DNA of 64,000 nt from Lysobacter enzymogenes. GTDB taxonomy: Bacteria > Pseudomonadota > Gammaproteobacteria > Xanthomonadales > Xanthomonadaceae. Position numbers and translations under genes: made by a program. Within the stretch, counting starts at the first letter, position 1, and every line of letters begins with the position of its first letter. This document shows positions 16,133 through 24,869 of the stretch, piece after piece. Location of the stretch: positions 1-64,000 of the forward strand of contig NZ_FNOG01000005.1 in the NCBI RefSeq assembly GCF_900106525.1. The letters run 5' to 3'. The notes beneath the pieces are model-generated. The model was not told the origin of the DNA and did not search any database. It saw only the letters and a list, made by a program, of their open reading frames with translations.

Positions 16133-17118
16133 TTTTTGCCATGGACCGCATCGCACCCGGCGCTTTGAGCGCCCTGACCCCGCATTCGCCCACGCAATGG
16201 CAACAGGCACCGCTGCTGTTCCAGCATCGCCTGCATGCCGATCCGCGCTTTGCCCTGCCGGCGGTCGCCGGTCTGATTGACCGCTACCCGCGCCGTAGTT
16301 ACTCGATCGTGCACATGGGCGAGCAAGGTCCAGAAGGACGGCGGGTGTGGCGCGAAGGCGACTTCGGCGGACTCGACGGCGCGCGCGTGCTCGACGCGAT
16401 CGAATGCGGCCGGCTGTGGCTCAACCTCCGCGACGGGCACGCGCTGGATCCCGGCCTGGACGCGGTCATGCGCGGCCTGTTCGCCGAGGCCGGCGCGCTG
16501 GCGCCGCCGGTTTCGAGTTACGGTCACCGCCTCGGCGTGCTGGTGTCCTCGCCGGGGGCGCAGGTGTATTACCACGCCGACCTGCCGGGCCAGGGCCTGC
16601 TGCAGCTACACGGACGCAAGCGCATCTACATCTATCCGCCGCGACTGCCGTTCTTGAGCGAGCAGGGGTTGGAGAACATCGCCCTGAGCCAGCTTGAAGT
16701 CGGGCTGGAATACCGGCCCGAATTCGACCGCGAGGCGGTCGTGCTCGACCTGGAGCCAGGCCAGGGCGTGTTCTGGCCGCTGAACTCACCGCATCGGATC
16801 GAGAACCACGACAGCCTCAACGTGTCGATGACATTGGAGTATTGGACCCAGCCCATCCGCCGCAGCCACATGATCAACGTGGCCAACGGCATCCTGCGCA
16901 ACCACTACGGGCGGGCCCCGCGTTCGCGCAGACTCGACGGGCCGTCGTTCTACGCCAAGGCTGCGTTGCAGGCACTGTGGCGCCGCACCGGCCGCCTCGA
17001 AGGACAGCGCCGCGCGGCGCGACCGATCGATTTCCGGCTCGATCCGGACCGACCCGGCGCGATCCTCGACCTGGGCACGCCCCAGAACGAAGGCCAACGC
17101 GACGGTCAAGGCGCATGA
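16129..17118 (+). CDS. Cupin/JmjC-like (possible 2-oxoglutarate oxygenase) protein
   Basis: A 329-residue soluble protein with a double-stranded beta-helix signature: YYHADLPGQGLLQLHGRKRI (an HxD-type metal pair followed by a strand), YIYPPRLPFL, then LEPGQGVFWPLNSPHRIENH with a second His. This is the arrangement of cupin_8/JmjC-like Fe(II) oxygenases. The substrate is unknown; in this locus it could hydroxylate or otherwise modify a sugar, lipid carrier or protein partner. ATG 16129 overlaps the flippase stop (ATGA), and the next gene begins inside its own stop. A non-catalytic cupin is also possible. Confidence 0.75.
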   Translation: MIFAMDRIAPGALSALTPHSPTQWQQAPLLFQHRLHADPRFALPAVAGLIDRYPRRSYSIVHMGEQGPEGRRVWREGDFGGLDGARVLDAIECGRLWLNLRDGHALDPGLDAVMRGLFAEAGALAPPVSSYGHRLGVLVSSPGAQVYYHADLPGQGLLQLHGRKRIYIYPPRLPFLSEQGLENIALSQLEVGLEYRPEFDREAVVLDLEPGQGVFWPLNSPHRIENHDSLNVSMTLEYWTQPIRRSHMINVANGILRNHYGRAPRSRRLDGPSFYAKAALQALWRRTGRLEGQRRAARPIDFRLDPDRPGAILDLGTPQNEGQRDGQGA

Positions 17119-18281
17119 GCCCGGCCGATAGCCGCGATCCCGACCATTACCGTGTGACGGTCGAGCGCGAACTCGCTCCCGCGCTGGCGCGCTGGCACGC
17201 GTGGGAACGCGACGGCGCCGTGATCGGCCTGTTCCAGCGAGCGCGCTGGCTGCAGGCTTGGTACGCGACGCTAGGCGCGCAGGCTGGGCGCGAGCCCCTG
17301 CTGGTCAGCATCGAACGCAGCGAAGACGGCCGACCGTTATTAGCACTGCCGCTGGTGCGTGAGCGCCGCGGCCGCCTGCGCTGCATCAGCTTCGCTGATG
17401 CGGGTGTGAGCGACTACGTCGCGCCTGTCTGCGCGCCCGATTGCCCCGAGGATCCGGCCGAGATGCGGGCGTTGTTCGCCGCGTTGCGCCGCGCGCTGCC
17501 CGCCGCAGACCTGTGGTCGCTGGAGAAGATGCCCGGTCACGTCGGCGAACGCCGTAATCCGCTGCTGCAGTTGCAGGGCACGCGTCCCAGCGCCTTGTTC
17601 GGCAATCCGGTCAGCGTCGGCGAGGACTTCGACGCCTGGCGCTTCAGCCGCGAAAAGACCCACCGCAAGGAGCTGGAACGCTCCTGGCGAGTGTTCTCAC
17701 GCCATCCGCAGGCGCGCTGGGAGCGCATCGAGGACGTCGGGCGGGCAATGCAGGTCATGGACGCGCTAGAGGCGCTGCAGCGCGAAGCGATCCGCGGCAA
17801 GGGCTGGGCCTACTTGTTGGACGAGCCGGGCTATCGCGAGTTCTACCGCGACTTGCTCACGCAAGGGCTGTCCGGCGGCGAGACCGTACTGACCGCGCTG
17901 GTCGCCGGCGAAGAGATCGTCGCCGCCCTGCTCGGCGTTCGCCACGGCGACGAATACGCGATGATCCGGATCGGCAACGCGGCCGGCGAATGGCGCAACT
18001 GTTCGCCCGGGCGTCTGGTGATCGAACGCACCATGGCCGCGCTGCACGCGCAGGGTGTGCGCCGTTTCGATTTCACCATCGGCGATTACGCCTACAAGCG
18101 CGGGTTCCAGCCCGATCGCCTGGATCTGTACGAATCGGTGCGGGCGCTGTCGTGGCGCGGCTGGCCGCACAGCCTTCGTGCGCGGCTGCTGCATCACGCG
18201 CGCACCTGGCTGGCGCGGCGGCCGCAACTGAAGGAGCGGCTGTTGGCTCTTCGCGCGCGCGGCGGCGCCGAAGCGTCTTAG
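17115..18281 (+). CDS. GNAT-family acyltransferase of CelD/BcsL type
   Basis: A 388-residue protein of the CelD-like acetyltransferase group found in cellulose and exopolysaccharide loci. Visible parts are an N-terminal WHAWERDGAVIGLFQRARWL, a middle FSREKTHRKELERSWRVFSR and a GNAT-like C-terminal half with LTALVAGEEIVAALLGVRHG, CSPGRLVIERTMAALHAQGV and RFDFTIGDYAYKRGFQPDRL. It probably adds an acyl group to the polysaccharide or its precursor in the cytoplasm. It is the last gene of the wzx operon, ATGA-coupled, and ends convergently with the GT4 gene at 18278 (4-bp overlap). Confidence 0.83.
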   Translation: MSPADSRDPDHYRVTVERELAPALARWHAWERDGAVIGLFQRARWLQAWYATLGAQAGREPLLVSIERSEDGRPLLALPLVRERRGRLRCISFADAGVSDYVAPVCAPDCPEDPAEMRALFAALRRALPAADLWSLEKMPGHVGERRNPLLQLQGTRPSALFGNPVSVGEDFDAWRFSREKTHRKELERSWRVFSRHPQARWERIEDVGRAMQVMDALEALQREAIRGKGWAYLLDEPGYREFYRDLLTQGLSGGETVLTALVAGEEIVAALLGVRHGDEYAMIRIGNAAGEWRNCSPGRLVIERTMAALHAQGVRRFDFTIGDYAYKRGFQPDRLDLYESVRALSWRGWPHSLRARLLHHARTWLARRPQLKERLLALRARGGAEAS

Positions 18282-19408
18282 CGGCGCGGCGCGGCGTCGT
18301 CGAGCAACCGCTCGAACAGTTGCAGGTAGCGCGCGGCGCTGCGCTCGACGGTGAACTGCAGCGCATACTCGCGCGCGGCAGCCACGACCTGTGGGTCGCA
18401 GTGGCGCACCTGCCTTTCGATCGCCTCGGCCAATGCGCCGGAATCGTCGGGCGGCACCAATAGGCCGTAGCGGCCGCCGGCCAGCACTTCGCGCGGCCCA
18501 ACCGGGCAGTCGGTGCTGACCACCGGCGCGCCGCAGGCCATGGCCTCGATCAGCACGTTGCCGAAGCCTTCGAACTGCGAGGCCAGCGCGAACACGCGCG
18601 CACGTCGCATGTAGGGATACGGGTTGTCGCGTTGGCCTAGCAAGCGCACGGCCGGCCCCAGGCCGAGTTCGTCGACCAGTGCCTGTAACGCCGGCCGTTG
18701 GGGGCCATCGCCGACGACAACAAGCCGCAGCCGCATCGATGCGCGCAGGCGCGCGAACGCGTGGATCAGGCCAGCGACGTTCTTCTCCTCGCTCAGACGC
18801 CCGACCGACAGCACCACGGGCTCGTCGTCGGCGCCATAGCCCTCGTCGTCCAGCGGCGCGTCGGCGCGTTCGCGCCAGTCCTTCGGCAGCACCGGATTGG
18901 CGATGATATGAACGCGCCGACGCTGATCCCGGTGAAGGTGCGCGGCGATATCCGCGCGCACGCCTTCGGAAACGGCCACGATGGCGTCGCCGAAACGGTA
19001 GACCCACGGCATCAGCGCCAAGGTCGCGCGATAGCGGGACGAACGATCGAGTCTACGCATCGAGTCGATCGGCGCGTGCTCGGTGAGCACCGTACGCACC
19101 GCGGTGCCGCGGGCCGCCAGCACGGCGACAATGTTGCTGTGGGTCAGCGCCGAAACCATTACATCGGGACGCCGCCGGCGCAGCAGCCGCGCCAACCTGC
19201 CCGGCACTGCCAGGGTACGGTCGGCGTCGAGCGACAGCAGTTCGACGCCGCCGGCCAACGCCTGCGCCGCCGGGTCGGCCCGGTGCACCGCCAGAGCCAC
19301 CGCGATGCCGCGCGCCTGCAGGCCCTGCGCTAACCGCAGCATCGAGATCTCGGCCCCGCCCAACTTGAGCTGCGGTATGTACAGCACTACCGAACGCACG
19401 GCGCTCAT
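18278..19408 (-). CDS. GT4-type glycosyltransferase
   Basis: A 376-residue GT-B glycosyltransferase. The N-terminal domain begins VVLYIPQLKLGGAEISMLRL; the C-terminal domain has VVLSVGRLSEEKNVAGLIHA and the donor-site motif FEGFGNVLIEAMACGAPVVS with the E-x7-E pair typical of GT4. It should extend the lipid-linked repeat unit on the cytoplasmic face; donor and linkage are unknown. ATG 19408 overlaps the stop of the upstream propeller gene. It is the last gene of the long minus-strand exopolysaccharide operon. Confidence 0.9.
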   Translation of the reverse strand: MSAVRSVVLYIPQLKLGGAEISMLRLAQGLQARGIAVALAVHRADPAAQALAGGVELLSLDADRTLAVPGRLARLLRRRRPDVMVSALTHSNIVAVLAARGTAVRTVLTEHAPIDSMRRLDRSSRYRATLALMPWVYRFGDAIVAVSEGVRADIAAHLHRDQRRRVHIIANPVLPKDWRERADAPLDDEGYGADDEPVVLSVGRLSEEKNVAGLIHAFARLRASMRLRLVVVGDGPQRPALQALVDELGLGPAVRLLGQRDNPYPYMRRARVFALASQFEGFGNVLIEAMACGAPVVSTDCPVGPREVLAGGRYGLLVPPDDSGALAEAIERQVRHCDPQVVAAAREYALQFTVERSAARYLQLFERLLDDAAPRR

Positions 19409-20967
19409 CCACCCACCGCCTTCACCGGCGCGATGCAGCGGCGGCTCAGCTTGCGTCCCAATTCGTACAGATTGAACACGTAGCGCTTGCCGTCGACCAA
19501 GGTGCTCCCACCCCAGGCTGAGACGGTGTGCAGCCCGTGCGGATTGCGCCCGCACGGATCCGGCCTGCACTGGCCCACGACCTCCTCGCGATAGAGATGC
19601 GGCGTGCACAGGCGCACCCGGTTGAGCGCGACCGCCTCGCCGTAACCGCTACCGCAGTCCTGCGCCGGCCGGTACAGCTCGCCGTCGTGGAAAAACGGCG
19701 TGCCGGCGGGGCGCGAACTGCGGTGGTCGAGTTTGACCGGATGGCGCGCGTGCCGGCGCCAGGGGCCGCGCAACTCGTCGGCATAGCTCAGGCAGAGATT
19801 GTCGAACGCGCCCCAGGACAAGTCGGTATAGGCCAACCAGAAGCGGCCCTCCCATCTAAACAGGCTGGCGTCGGCGACCGCCACGTCGTCGAGCAGGGTC
19901 GCGACGAAGCGCCAGTGGCCGCCAGCATCGATCTCGTACAGTTCGCAGCAGCGTCGCTGCGCGGTTTCCGGAATTGCGTACACGCGGCCGCCGTGTTCAA
20001 ACACATACGGATAGGACACATGACCGGGCCGCTGCGGTCCGGCCGGGTCGGCCCGCGCAACCCTGCCGTCGGCGTCCAGCCGCAGCAGTTCCAGCCGGCC
20101 GACGCCGTCGCGGTAGTCATAAGTCTCGCAGTACAACAGGCGGTCGTCGCCCGGCAGCCCGAACGGATCGGCGCGGTAATGGGCTGCGTCGCGCCCGCCG
20201 AGCCAGCGAATACGTTGGGCGAAAGTGCTATCGAGCACTCGTTCTATCGGTGCATCGACGACCCCGATCATCCAACTCTCGCTCAACCATTGGCTGCGCA
20301 GCCGGCGAAGTTGCGAACGCCAGCGCCCGCGCAGGCCGGCCAGCACGCGGCGCCAGCGCAGCGACGCTGCGACGGGCACGAAGGCCTCAGTCGCCAGTTC
20401 GCCATCGCCATGGGCGAGTTCCAGCAAGTTCGCCGCCAGCAGGTGGACCACACGCAGGTAGGCGTGACCGAGCACGCGCAGATAGTGCGGATCGGCGTAG
20501 TAGCGCATCCAATCGAGCACCACAGCGCCGTCGCGCACCAGCGCCAGCTCGCCGCCTCGGCCCGACACGATCGAGGCATGTACGGCGTAAGGTGCAGCCA
20601 GATGCAGGCCCTGCGTGTCGAGCGGCTGCCATACGCCCTGGCGGCTGCGCGCGCGCCACGGTGCCGCATCGCCGATCCCGGCCAGATCGATCACCGCATC
20701 CCAGGCGTCTTCGTCGACCTCGGCCGCCTCGCTTTCGTCGTCGACTCGCAGCTCCTGCAGCTCCGGCTGCTCCGCGGCCAGCCGCCGCCACTGCGCATCT
20801 TCGTCGTAGCGCGCGGCGCGCACCCGCACGATTCGGCATTGCACGTCCGCCAACCCGGACAGGGCCAACGCAACGCGTTCCTGCCAGACGCGGCTGCGCC
20901 CAGCAGGCAACAGGATCGCCGCGCGCACCGGCGCGGCGATAGGTTCACAGTCGCTCGTACAGTGCAT
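19405..20967 (-). CDS. Five-bladed beta-propeller protein (GINT1 N-terminal-like), exopolysaccharide locus
   Basis: A 520-residue protein. The N-terminal part (about 1-170) begins with a Rossmann-like strand (VRAAILLPAGRSRVWQERVA). The rest resembles the N-terminal propeller of glucosamine inositolphosphorylceramide transferase, related to GH43/GH68 folds: HVSYPYVFEHGGRVYAIPET, FRWEGRFWLAYTDLSWGAFD, LRGPWRRHARHPVKLDHRSS and ELYRPAQDCGSGYGEAVALN. Bacterial relatives are found with glycosyltransferases; their activity is unsettled. It could be a glycosyltransferase, a sugar-binding module or a formyl/acyl transferase. ATG 20967 gives a 23-bp overlap with the upstream gene; 21000 is an alternative. 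Confidence 0.72.
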   Translation of the reverse strand: MHCTSDCEPIAAPVRAAILLPAGRSRVWQERVALALSGLADVQCRIVRVRAARYDEDAQWRRLAAEQPELQELRVDDESEAAEVDEDAWDAVIDLAGIGDAAPWRARSRQGVWQPLDTQGLHLAAPYAVHASIVSGRGGELALVRDGAVVLDWMRYYADPHYLRVLGHAYLRVVHLLAANLLELAHGDGELATEAFVPVAASLRWRRVLAGLRGRWRSQLRRLRSQWLSESWMIGVVDAPIERVLDSTFAQRIRWLGGRDAAHYRADPFGLPGDDRLLYCETYDYRDGVGRLELLRLDADGRVARADPAGPQRPGHVSYPYVFEHGGRVYAIPETAQRRCCELYEIDAGGHWRFVATLLDDVAVADASLFRWEGRFWLAYTDLSWGAFDNLCLSYADELRGPWRRHARHPVKLDHRSSRPAGTPFFHDGELYRPAQDCGSGYGEAVALNRVRLCTPHLYREEVVGQCRPDPCGRNPHGLHTVSAWGGSTLVDGKRYVFNLYELGRKLSRRCIAPVKAVGG

Positions 20968-22336
20968 GTGGCAGATGGGAACGGTATTTGTTGAGGACAA
21001 TTCCGATCACCCGCGCATCGATCGCGGCCAATTCGTCGAGCAGCGCGCGCACCTGTGCGGCACGAGTGGCCTCGGCCTCGACCACTACTACCACCCCGGC
21101 GGCGTGCTTGGCCGCGGCCAGCGCATAAGGGGCCTGCGCGTCAAGCACGACTTCGTCGAAGCCGCTCGCCAGCGCGTGCCAGGCCGCGGCGTCGTCCAGC
21201 GCGGCATAGTTGTCGCGAAAATCTCGCTGCGGGTGGGTCAGTCGGGCCAGCGCCAGACCGGGTGCGGCCAGCGCGCCGGCTTGCGGGAAGCAGACGGTTT
21301 CGTCCTCGACCTCGTCCGACAAGAGCAGAACCCGACGCTTACGCAGTTGCGCCGAGGCCGCCGCGTAGCTGTGTGCCAGCGCGGTCGTCCCCTCACCCAC
21401 GCGCGCGGCGACGAACTGGACGATGCGGCCGCCTCCCGCGCTCGCACTCGCGTCGAGCCTCTGCACCAATTGCACCACGCGCGCATCCTCGATACCGAAC
21501 AGGGCCGGTGTATCGGCTTTCATAGACGATCCTTCGATTGACGGGGCGACGCCGGGCGCCGACCGCGGCGGATCCGCGGCCAAGCGCAAGGCGCGCGCGC
21601 CGAATGCGACGCCGCCGAGCAGGTAGCGCCGCCACAACCGACGCGGCTCGCGGCCGAGCCGGTACAACCATTCCAGCCGAGCGCGCCGCATCCATGCGGG
21701 TGCGCGGGCGACCCGGCCGGCAATGAAATCCGCGATCGCGCCGCCGTTGATGATCAGCAACCGCTGCCCGGCGCTGTGCGCCCATTGCGCCAGATCCGCG
21801 GCGACGCGCTCCTGCTTGGGCATGCCCATCGCCAGCACGACCAGTTCCGGCCGCTCGCGCGCGACCGCTTCGAGATAGCATGAAGCCTCACCGAAGCCGT
21901 CCAGGGCGCAGGTCACATCGATGCCATAGTCCTCGCGCAGGCGGTGCGATGCACGCTGCAGGTACGGCTCGCGGGTACCGATCAAGACGGCGCGACGCCC
22001 GCCAAACGCCGCCAGCAATTGCGGAATCAGGTCGGTGCCGTTGGCATTCAGGCCCGGATCACGCGCCAGCAGGCGCAGGCAAGCAGCGATGCCGACGCCG
22101 TCGCGCAGCAGCACGTCGCTGCGGCGCAGGTCTTCGGCGAAGTCCGGATCGGTCCAGGCCAGATTGAAGGCGTGCTGGTTGAAGAACGACAGCACGGTCG
22201 TACCGGCAGGGTCGGCCAGACGCTGCAGCAAGCTCCGGTACTGCATCTCGTCGCGGACAATGCGCAAGCGCTCGAGTAGGCCGGACACCCGCCGCGCCGC
22301 GGCACCAGGCGTCTGCCCCTGCGTGGCCGCGCTCAT
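20945..22336 (-). CDS. Fusion: GT26 (WecG/TagA/CpsF, GumM type) glycosyltransferase plus CpsD-like ATPase domain
   Basis: A 463-residue protein with two parts. Residues about 45-250 are GT26: LRDGVGIA with the catalytic-region Asp79, LAMGMPKQE (169-176) and RAPAWMRRARLEWLYRLGRE (211-230), as in GumM and WecG. Residues about 280-463 resemble the CpsD/Wzc-C ATPase domain (RIVQFVAARVGEGTTALAHS, RRVLLLSDEV, DEVVLDAQAP, GIVLNKYRSH). The P-loop reads VGEGTT, without the usual Lys, and the C-terminus has no Tyr cluster, so kinase activity is doubtful. The frame is continuous with no stop between the parts. An internal Met272 (SSMKADTPALF) marks where a separate gene could once have started. Confidence 0.85.
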   Translation of the reverse strand: MSAATQGQTPGAAARRVSGLLERLRIVRDEMQYRSLLQRLADPAGTTVLSFFNQHAFNLAWTDPDFAEDLRRSDVLLRDGVGIAACLRLLARDPGLNANGTDLIPQLLAAFGGRRAVLIGTREPYLQRASHRLREDYGIDVTCALDGFGEASCYLEAVARERPELVVLAMGMPKQERVAADLAQWAHSAGQRLLIINGGAIADFIAGRVARAPAWMRRARLEWLYRLGREPRRLWRRYLLGGVAFGARALRLAADPPRSAPGVAPSIEGSSMKADTPALFGIEDARVVQLVQRLDASASAGGGRIVQFVAARVGEGTTALAHSYAAASAQLRKRRVLLLSDEVEDETVCFPQAGALAAPGLALARLTHPQRDFRDNYAALDDAAAWHALASGFDEVVLDAQAPYALAAAKHAAGVVVVVEAEATRAAQVRALLDELAAIDARVIGIVLNKYRSHLPHALYERL

Positions 22337-23499
22337 CGCTGCGCCTGCTGGAACACTTCCTCGTACACCGCCGCCACCTGCCGCGCCATCGCCACGTCCG
22401 AATAATGCTCGCGCTGGCGTTGCAGTCCGCGGCCGGCCAGTACGGCGGCGCGCTCGGGATCATCCATCAATCCGGCTATGGCCGCCGCCAGCGCGGTCGC
22501 ATCACCCGGCGGCACTAGCGCTCCGGCGCGGCCGTCGGCGAGCACTTCGGGAATGCCCTCGTTGGCGGTGGCCACTACCGGCAAGCCCAGTGCCAGCGCT
22601 TCGATCAGCACCATCGGCAAGCCTTCTCCATAGAGGCTCGGCAAGGCGAAAATATCGATCCGGGTCAGTTCGGTCGCGACCTCGCGGGTGAAGCCGGTCC
22701 ACTCGACCTGCGCGGCCACGCCGCGCGCCTCAGCGTGGGCCAGCACGCGCTGGCGATAGACCTCACTTTCGAAGCCGCCGATCGCACGCAGGCGCACCGC
22801 CCTACCCTGTTGGCGCAACTGCGCCAGCGCATCGATCAGGATTTCCACGCCCTTGCGCGGCCGGAACAGCGCGACCATACCGAGCGTCCAGTCCCCTTGC
22901 GGCGCGATCCACGGCCGCGGCCCCAGATGCACCGGCACGCCGTTGGGCACTACGCGCAGCACCTCGTCGTCATAGCCTAGTCCGCGCAGGTAATGCGCGG
23001 TGCCGTGGGAGACCGCAATCAGGCGCGCGGCGCCGCCCGCGCCGAAGCGCTGGATCGCGCTGTTGACTCGATTGCGCAGCGCGCTTTCGGTGTCGCGGTC
23101 GGTGCGACTATGCACGTGGTGAAGCAGCGGCAGGCGCGCGAGCCGCGCGGCGAAGCGGCCGACCAATAGCGAGCGCACGGTGTGGGTGTGCAGCATAGCG
23201 TAGCCGCCGCGCTCTAGAAGGTCGGCGATCTCGCGCGACGGCCCCATATCCAGGCGCGAATGCATCGGCACGTTGACGATGCGGCTGCCGCGGGCGCTGC
23301 GTTCGCGCTCGAACGCGCCGGGCTTGAGGCAGGCGAAATCCACGTTCCAGCCAAAGTGCGGCAGTTGTTGAGCGAGCAGATCCTGCACCCGCTCTGCGCC
23401 GGCGTAGTGCTCTCCATTGATCAAGTGCAGTACCCGGTGCGGCTGCGACGGCAGCTGTTTACAGCCGCGACAGGCGTTGGTGACGGACGTTCGAGTCAC
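22333..23499 (-). CDS. GT4-type glycosyltransferase
   Basis: A 388-residue GT-B glycosyltransferase. The N-terminal domain starts RVLHLINGEHYAGAERVQDL and the C-terminal domain has GDWTLGMVALFRPRKGVEIL and LPSLYGEGLPMVLIEALALG with an E-x7-E pair. It should add a sugar to the lipid-linked repeat unit. The start is the GTG at 23499, which forms a GTGA overlap with the stop of the upstream polymerase gene; no ATG lies closer to the conserved N-terminus. It ends in an ATGA overlap with the GT26 fusion gene. Confidence 0.9.
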   Translation of the reverse strand: MTRTSVTNACRGCKQLPSQPHRVLHLINGEHYAGAERVQDLLAQQLPHFGWNVDFACLKPGAFERERSARGSRIVNVPMHSRLDMGPSREIADLLERGGYAMLHTHTVRSLLVGRFAARLARLPLLHHVHSRTDRDTESALRNRVNSAIQRFGAGGAARLIAVSHGTAHYLRGLGYDDEVLRVVPNGVPVHLGPRPWIAPQGDWTLGMVALFRPRKGVEILIDALAQLRQQGRAVRLRAIGGFESEVYRQRVLAHAEARGVAAQVEWTGFTREVATELTRIDIFALPSLYGEGLPMVLIEALALGLPVVATANEGIPEVLADGRAGALVPPGDATALAAAIAGLMDDPERAAVLAGRGLQRQREHYSDVAMARQVAAVYEEVFQQAQR

Positions 23500-24869
23500 G
23501 CGATCGCTCCGGTACGCATGCCGATGCGGCGCGGCGGCACCGGCCACGCTTGCGGCGGTGGGGGACGCCAGCCGCGATAGGCGCGCAGACAGCACAGCAG
23601 CGCGAACAGCAAGACTAGCGCGCTGGTCTTTGAGGCCAGCGAGTTGGTCGTTGAGGCGGTGATCAGGAACACCAGCAAGGCCCAGCGAGCCCCACTGCCC
23701 GCGCAGCGCCACAGCCAGTACAGGCCGGCACCTAGGCCAGCAGCGAAGACGAGGAATCCGAACACGCCGAGTAGCAATAGCATGAACAGCCAGAAGTTCT
23801 CGATCGCCTCCAGGTTCTGCGACAGACCGATGCGCAGCGCCAGTTCCTGGATCTGTTGCGGAGCGATGCCGAACAGCAGGTCGTAGCCGTCGAGATGGTC
23901 GAACACCTCGAAGATACGCAGCCGCACCGACGCACTGTCGTCCAGATACAGGCCCTGGAAGATGCGCGCGCCCAGGCCGCTCTTCCACACCGCGGCCGCG
24001 GCCGCCGGTGCGGCGATCAGACCCACCAGTAGCGCGCCGACAATGTGCAGGTAACCGTAGCGGCCGGCGCGCAGGCCGGCGCGCGCACGTAGCACCGCCT
24101 GCACCAACAGCGCCGACGCGCTGAGCAGAAAGCTGGCTCGGCCGCCGAACGCCAGCAGCGCCAGCACCAGCAAGCCGCACAGCGCCCAGCGCCGCAGCGA
24201 AGGCAGTGGCAGGTCCAGCGCGGCCAGAAGGGCGACGCTGGTCAGCAGCGCGTTCTCCAGCGGATGACCGAGCAAGGCGGTGGCGCGGAACTTGTCCTCG
24301 ATCACCGCCACGCCGCCGGCCACGGTGTACGGCACCACGTGCCGCTGCAGCGCTACCTCGACCAGACCGATAACGGCGTTGGCCACGACCGCCGCCAACA
24401 GCAGCCGACACAGCCCGCGCAGGCGCGCGTCGCCCAGCGCGACCAGCACCAGCGCGGCGACCGCCGGCATCATCAGCGTATCGATGAAGAACGCTGAGCC
24501 CGACGGCCCGTGGCGCAGCAGCGAATACGCGAAGGCAAGCACAACGGCCGCCAGGTAAGCAGCCAGCAACGGCTGCGCGCGCAGTCGTCGCAGACCTTCG
24601 ACCAAGGGGTTGCCGCAGGCGGCCAGCGAGCAGGCCAGGGCCATCAGCAAGGGGTAATCGCCGGGATGCAGCTTGAACCAGAACGGGCCGTAGGGCGCGT
24701 CGTAGGGAATGCCCAGCACGGTCAGCAGCGCCGGCGACAGGACCAGGTAGGCAAGGAGCGCCAGCGCGGTCAGCACCGCCGCGGCTGCCTGCAGGTTTGG
24801 CTGCGGCTGATGTGCCCGCAGTAAACGGGATCGGGGCAGACTTGGTCGAGGCTCGGTTGTGGCGTTCAT
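23496..24869 (-). CDS. O-antigen ligase / Wzy-like polysaccharide polymerase
   Basis: A 457-residue membrane protein with about 11-12 hydrophobic segments and one long periplasmic loop (about residues 300-355, GARIFQGLYLDDSASVRLRI and GIAPQQIQELALRIGLSQNL), the pattern of Wzy polymerases and WaaL ligases. It probably polymerises flipped repeat units with the GumC-like protein. It sits between the GH5 and GT4 genes with 4-bp overlaps on both sides. The C-terminal tail is Pro/Arg-rich. Wzy is preferred over WaaL because of the exopolysaccharide context. Confidence 0.85.
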   Translation of the reverse strand: MNATTEPRPSLPRSRLLRAHQPQPNLQAAAAVLTALALLAYLVLSPALLTVLGIPYDAPYGPFWFKLHPGDYPLLMALACSLAACGNPLVEGLRRLRAQPLLAAYLAAVVLAFAYSLLRHGPSGSAFFIDTLMMPAVAALVLVALGDARLRGLCRLLLAAVVANAVIGLVEVALQRHVVPYTVAGGVAVIEDKFRATALLGHPLENALLTSVALLAALDLPLPSLRRWALCGLLVLALLAFGGRASFLLSASALLVQAVLRARAGLRAGRYGYLHIVGALLVGLIAAPAAAAAVWKSGLGARIFQGLYLDDSASVRLRIFEVFDHLDGYDLLFGIAPQQIQELALRIGLSQNLEAIENFWLFMLLLLGVFGFLVFAAGLGAGLYWLWRCAGSGARWALLVFLITASTTNSLASKTSALVLLFALLCCLRAYRGWRPPPPQAWPVPPRRIGMRTGAIA

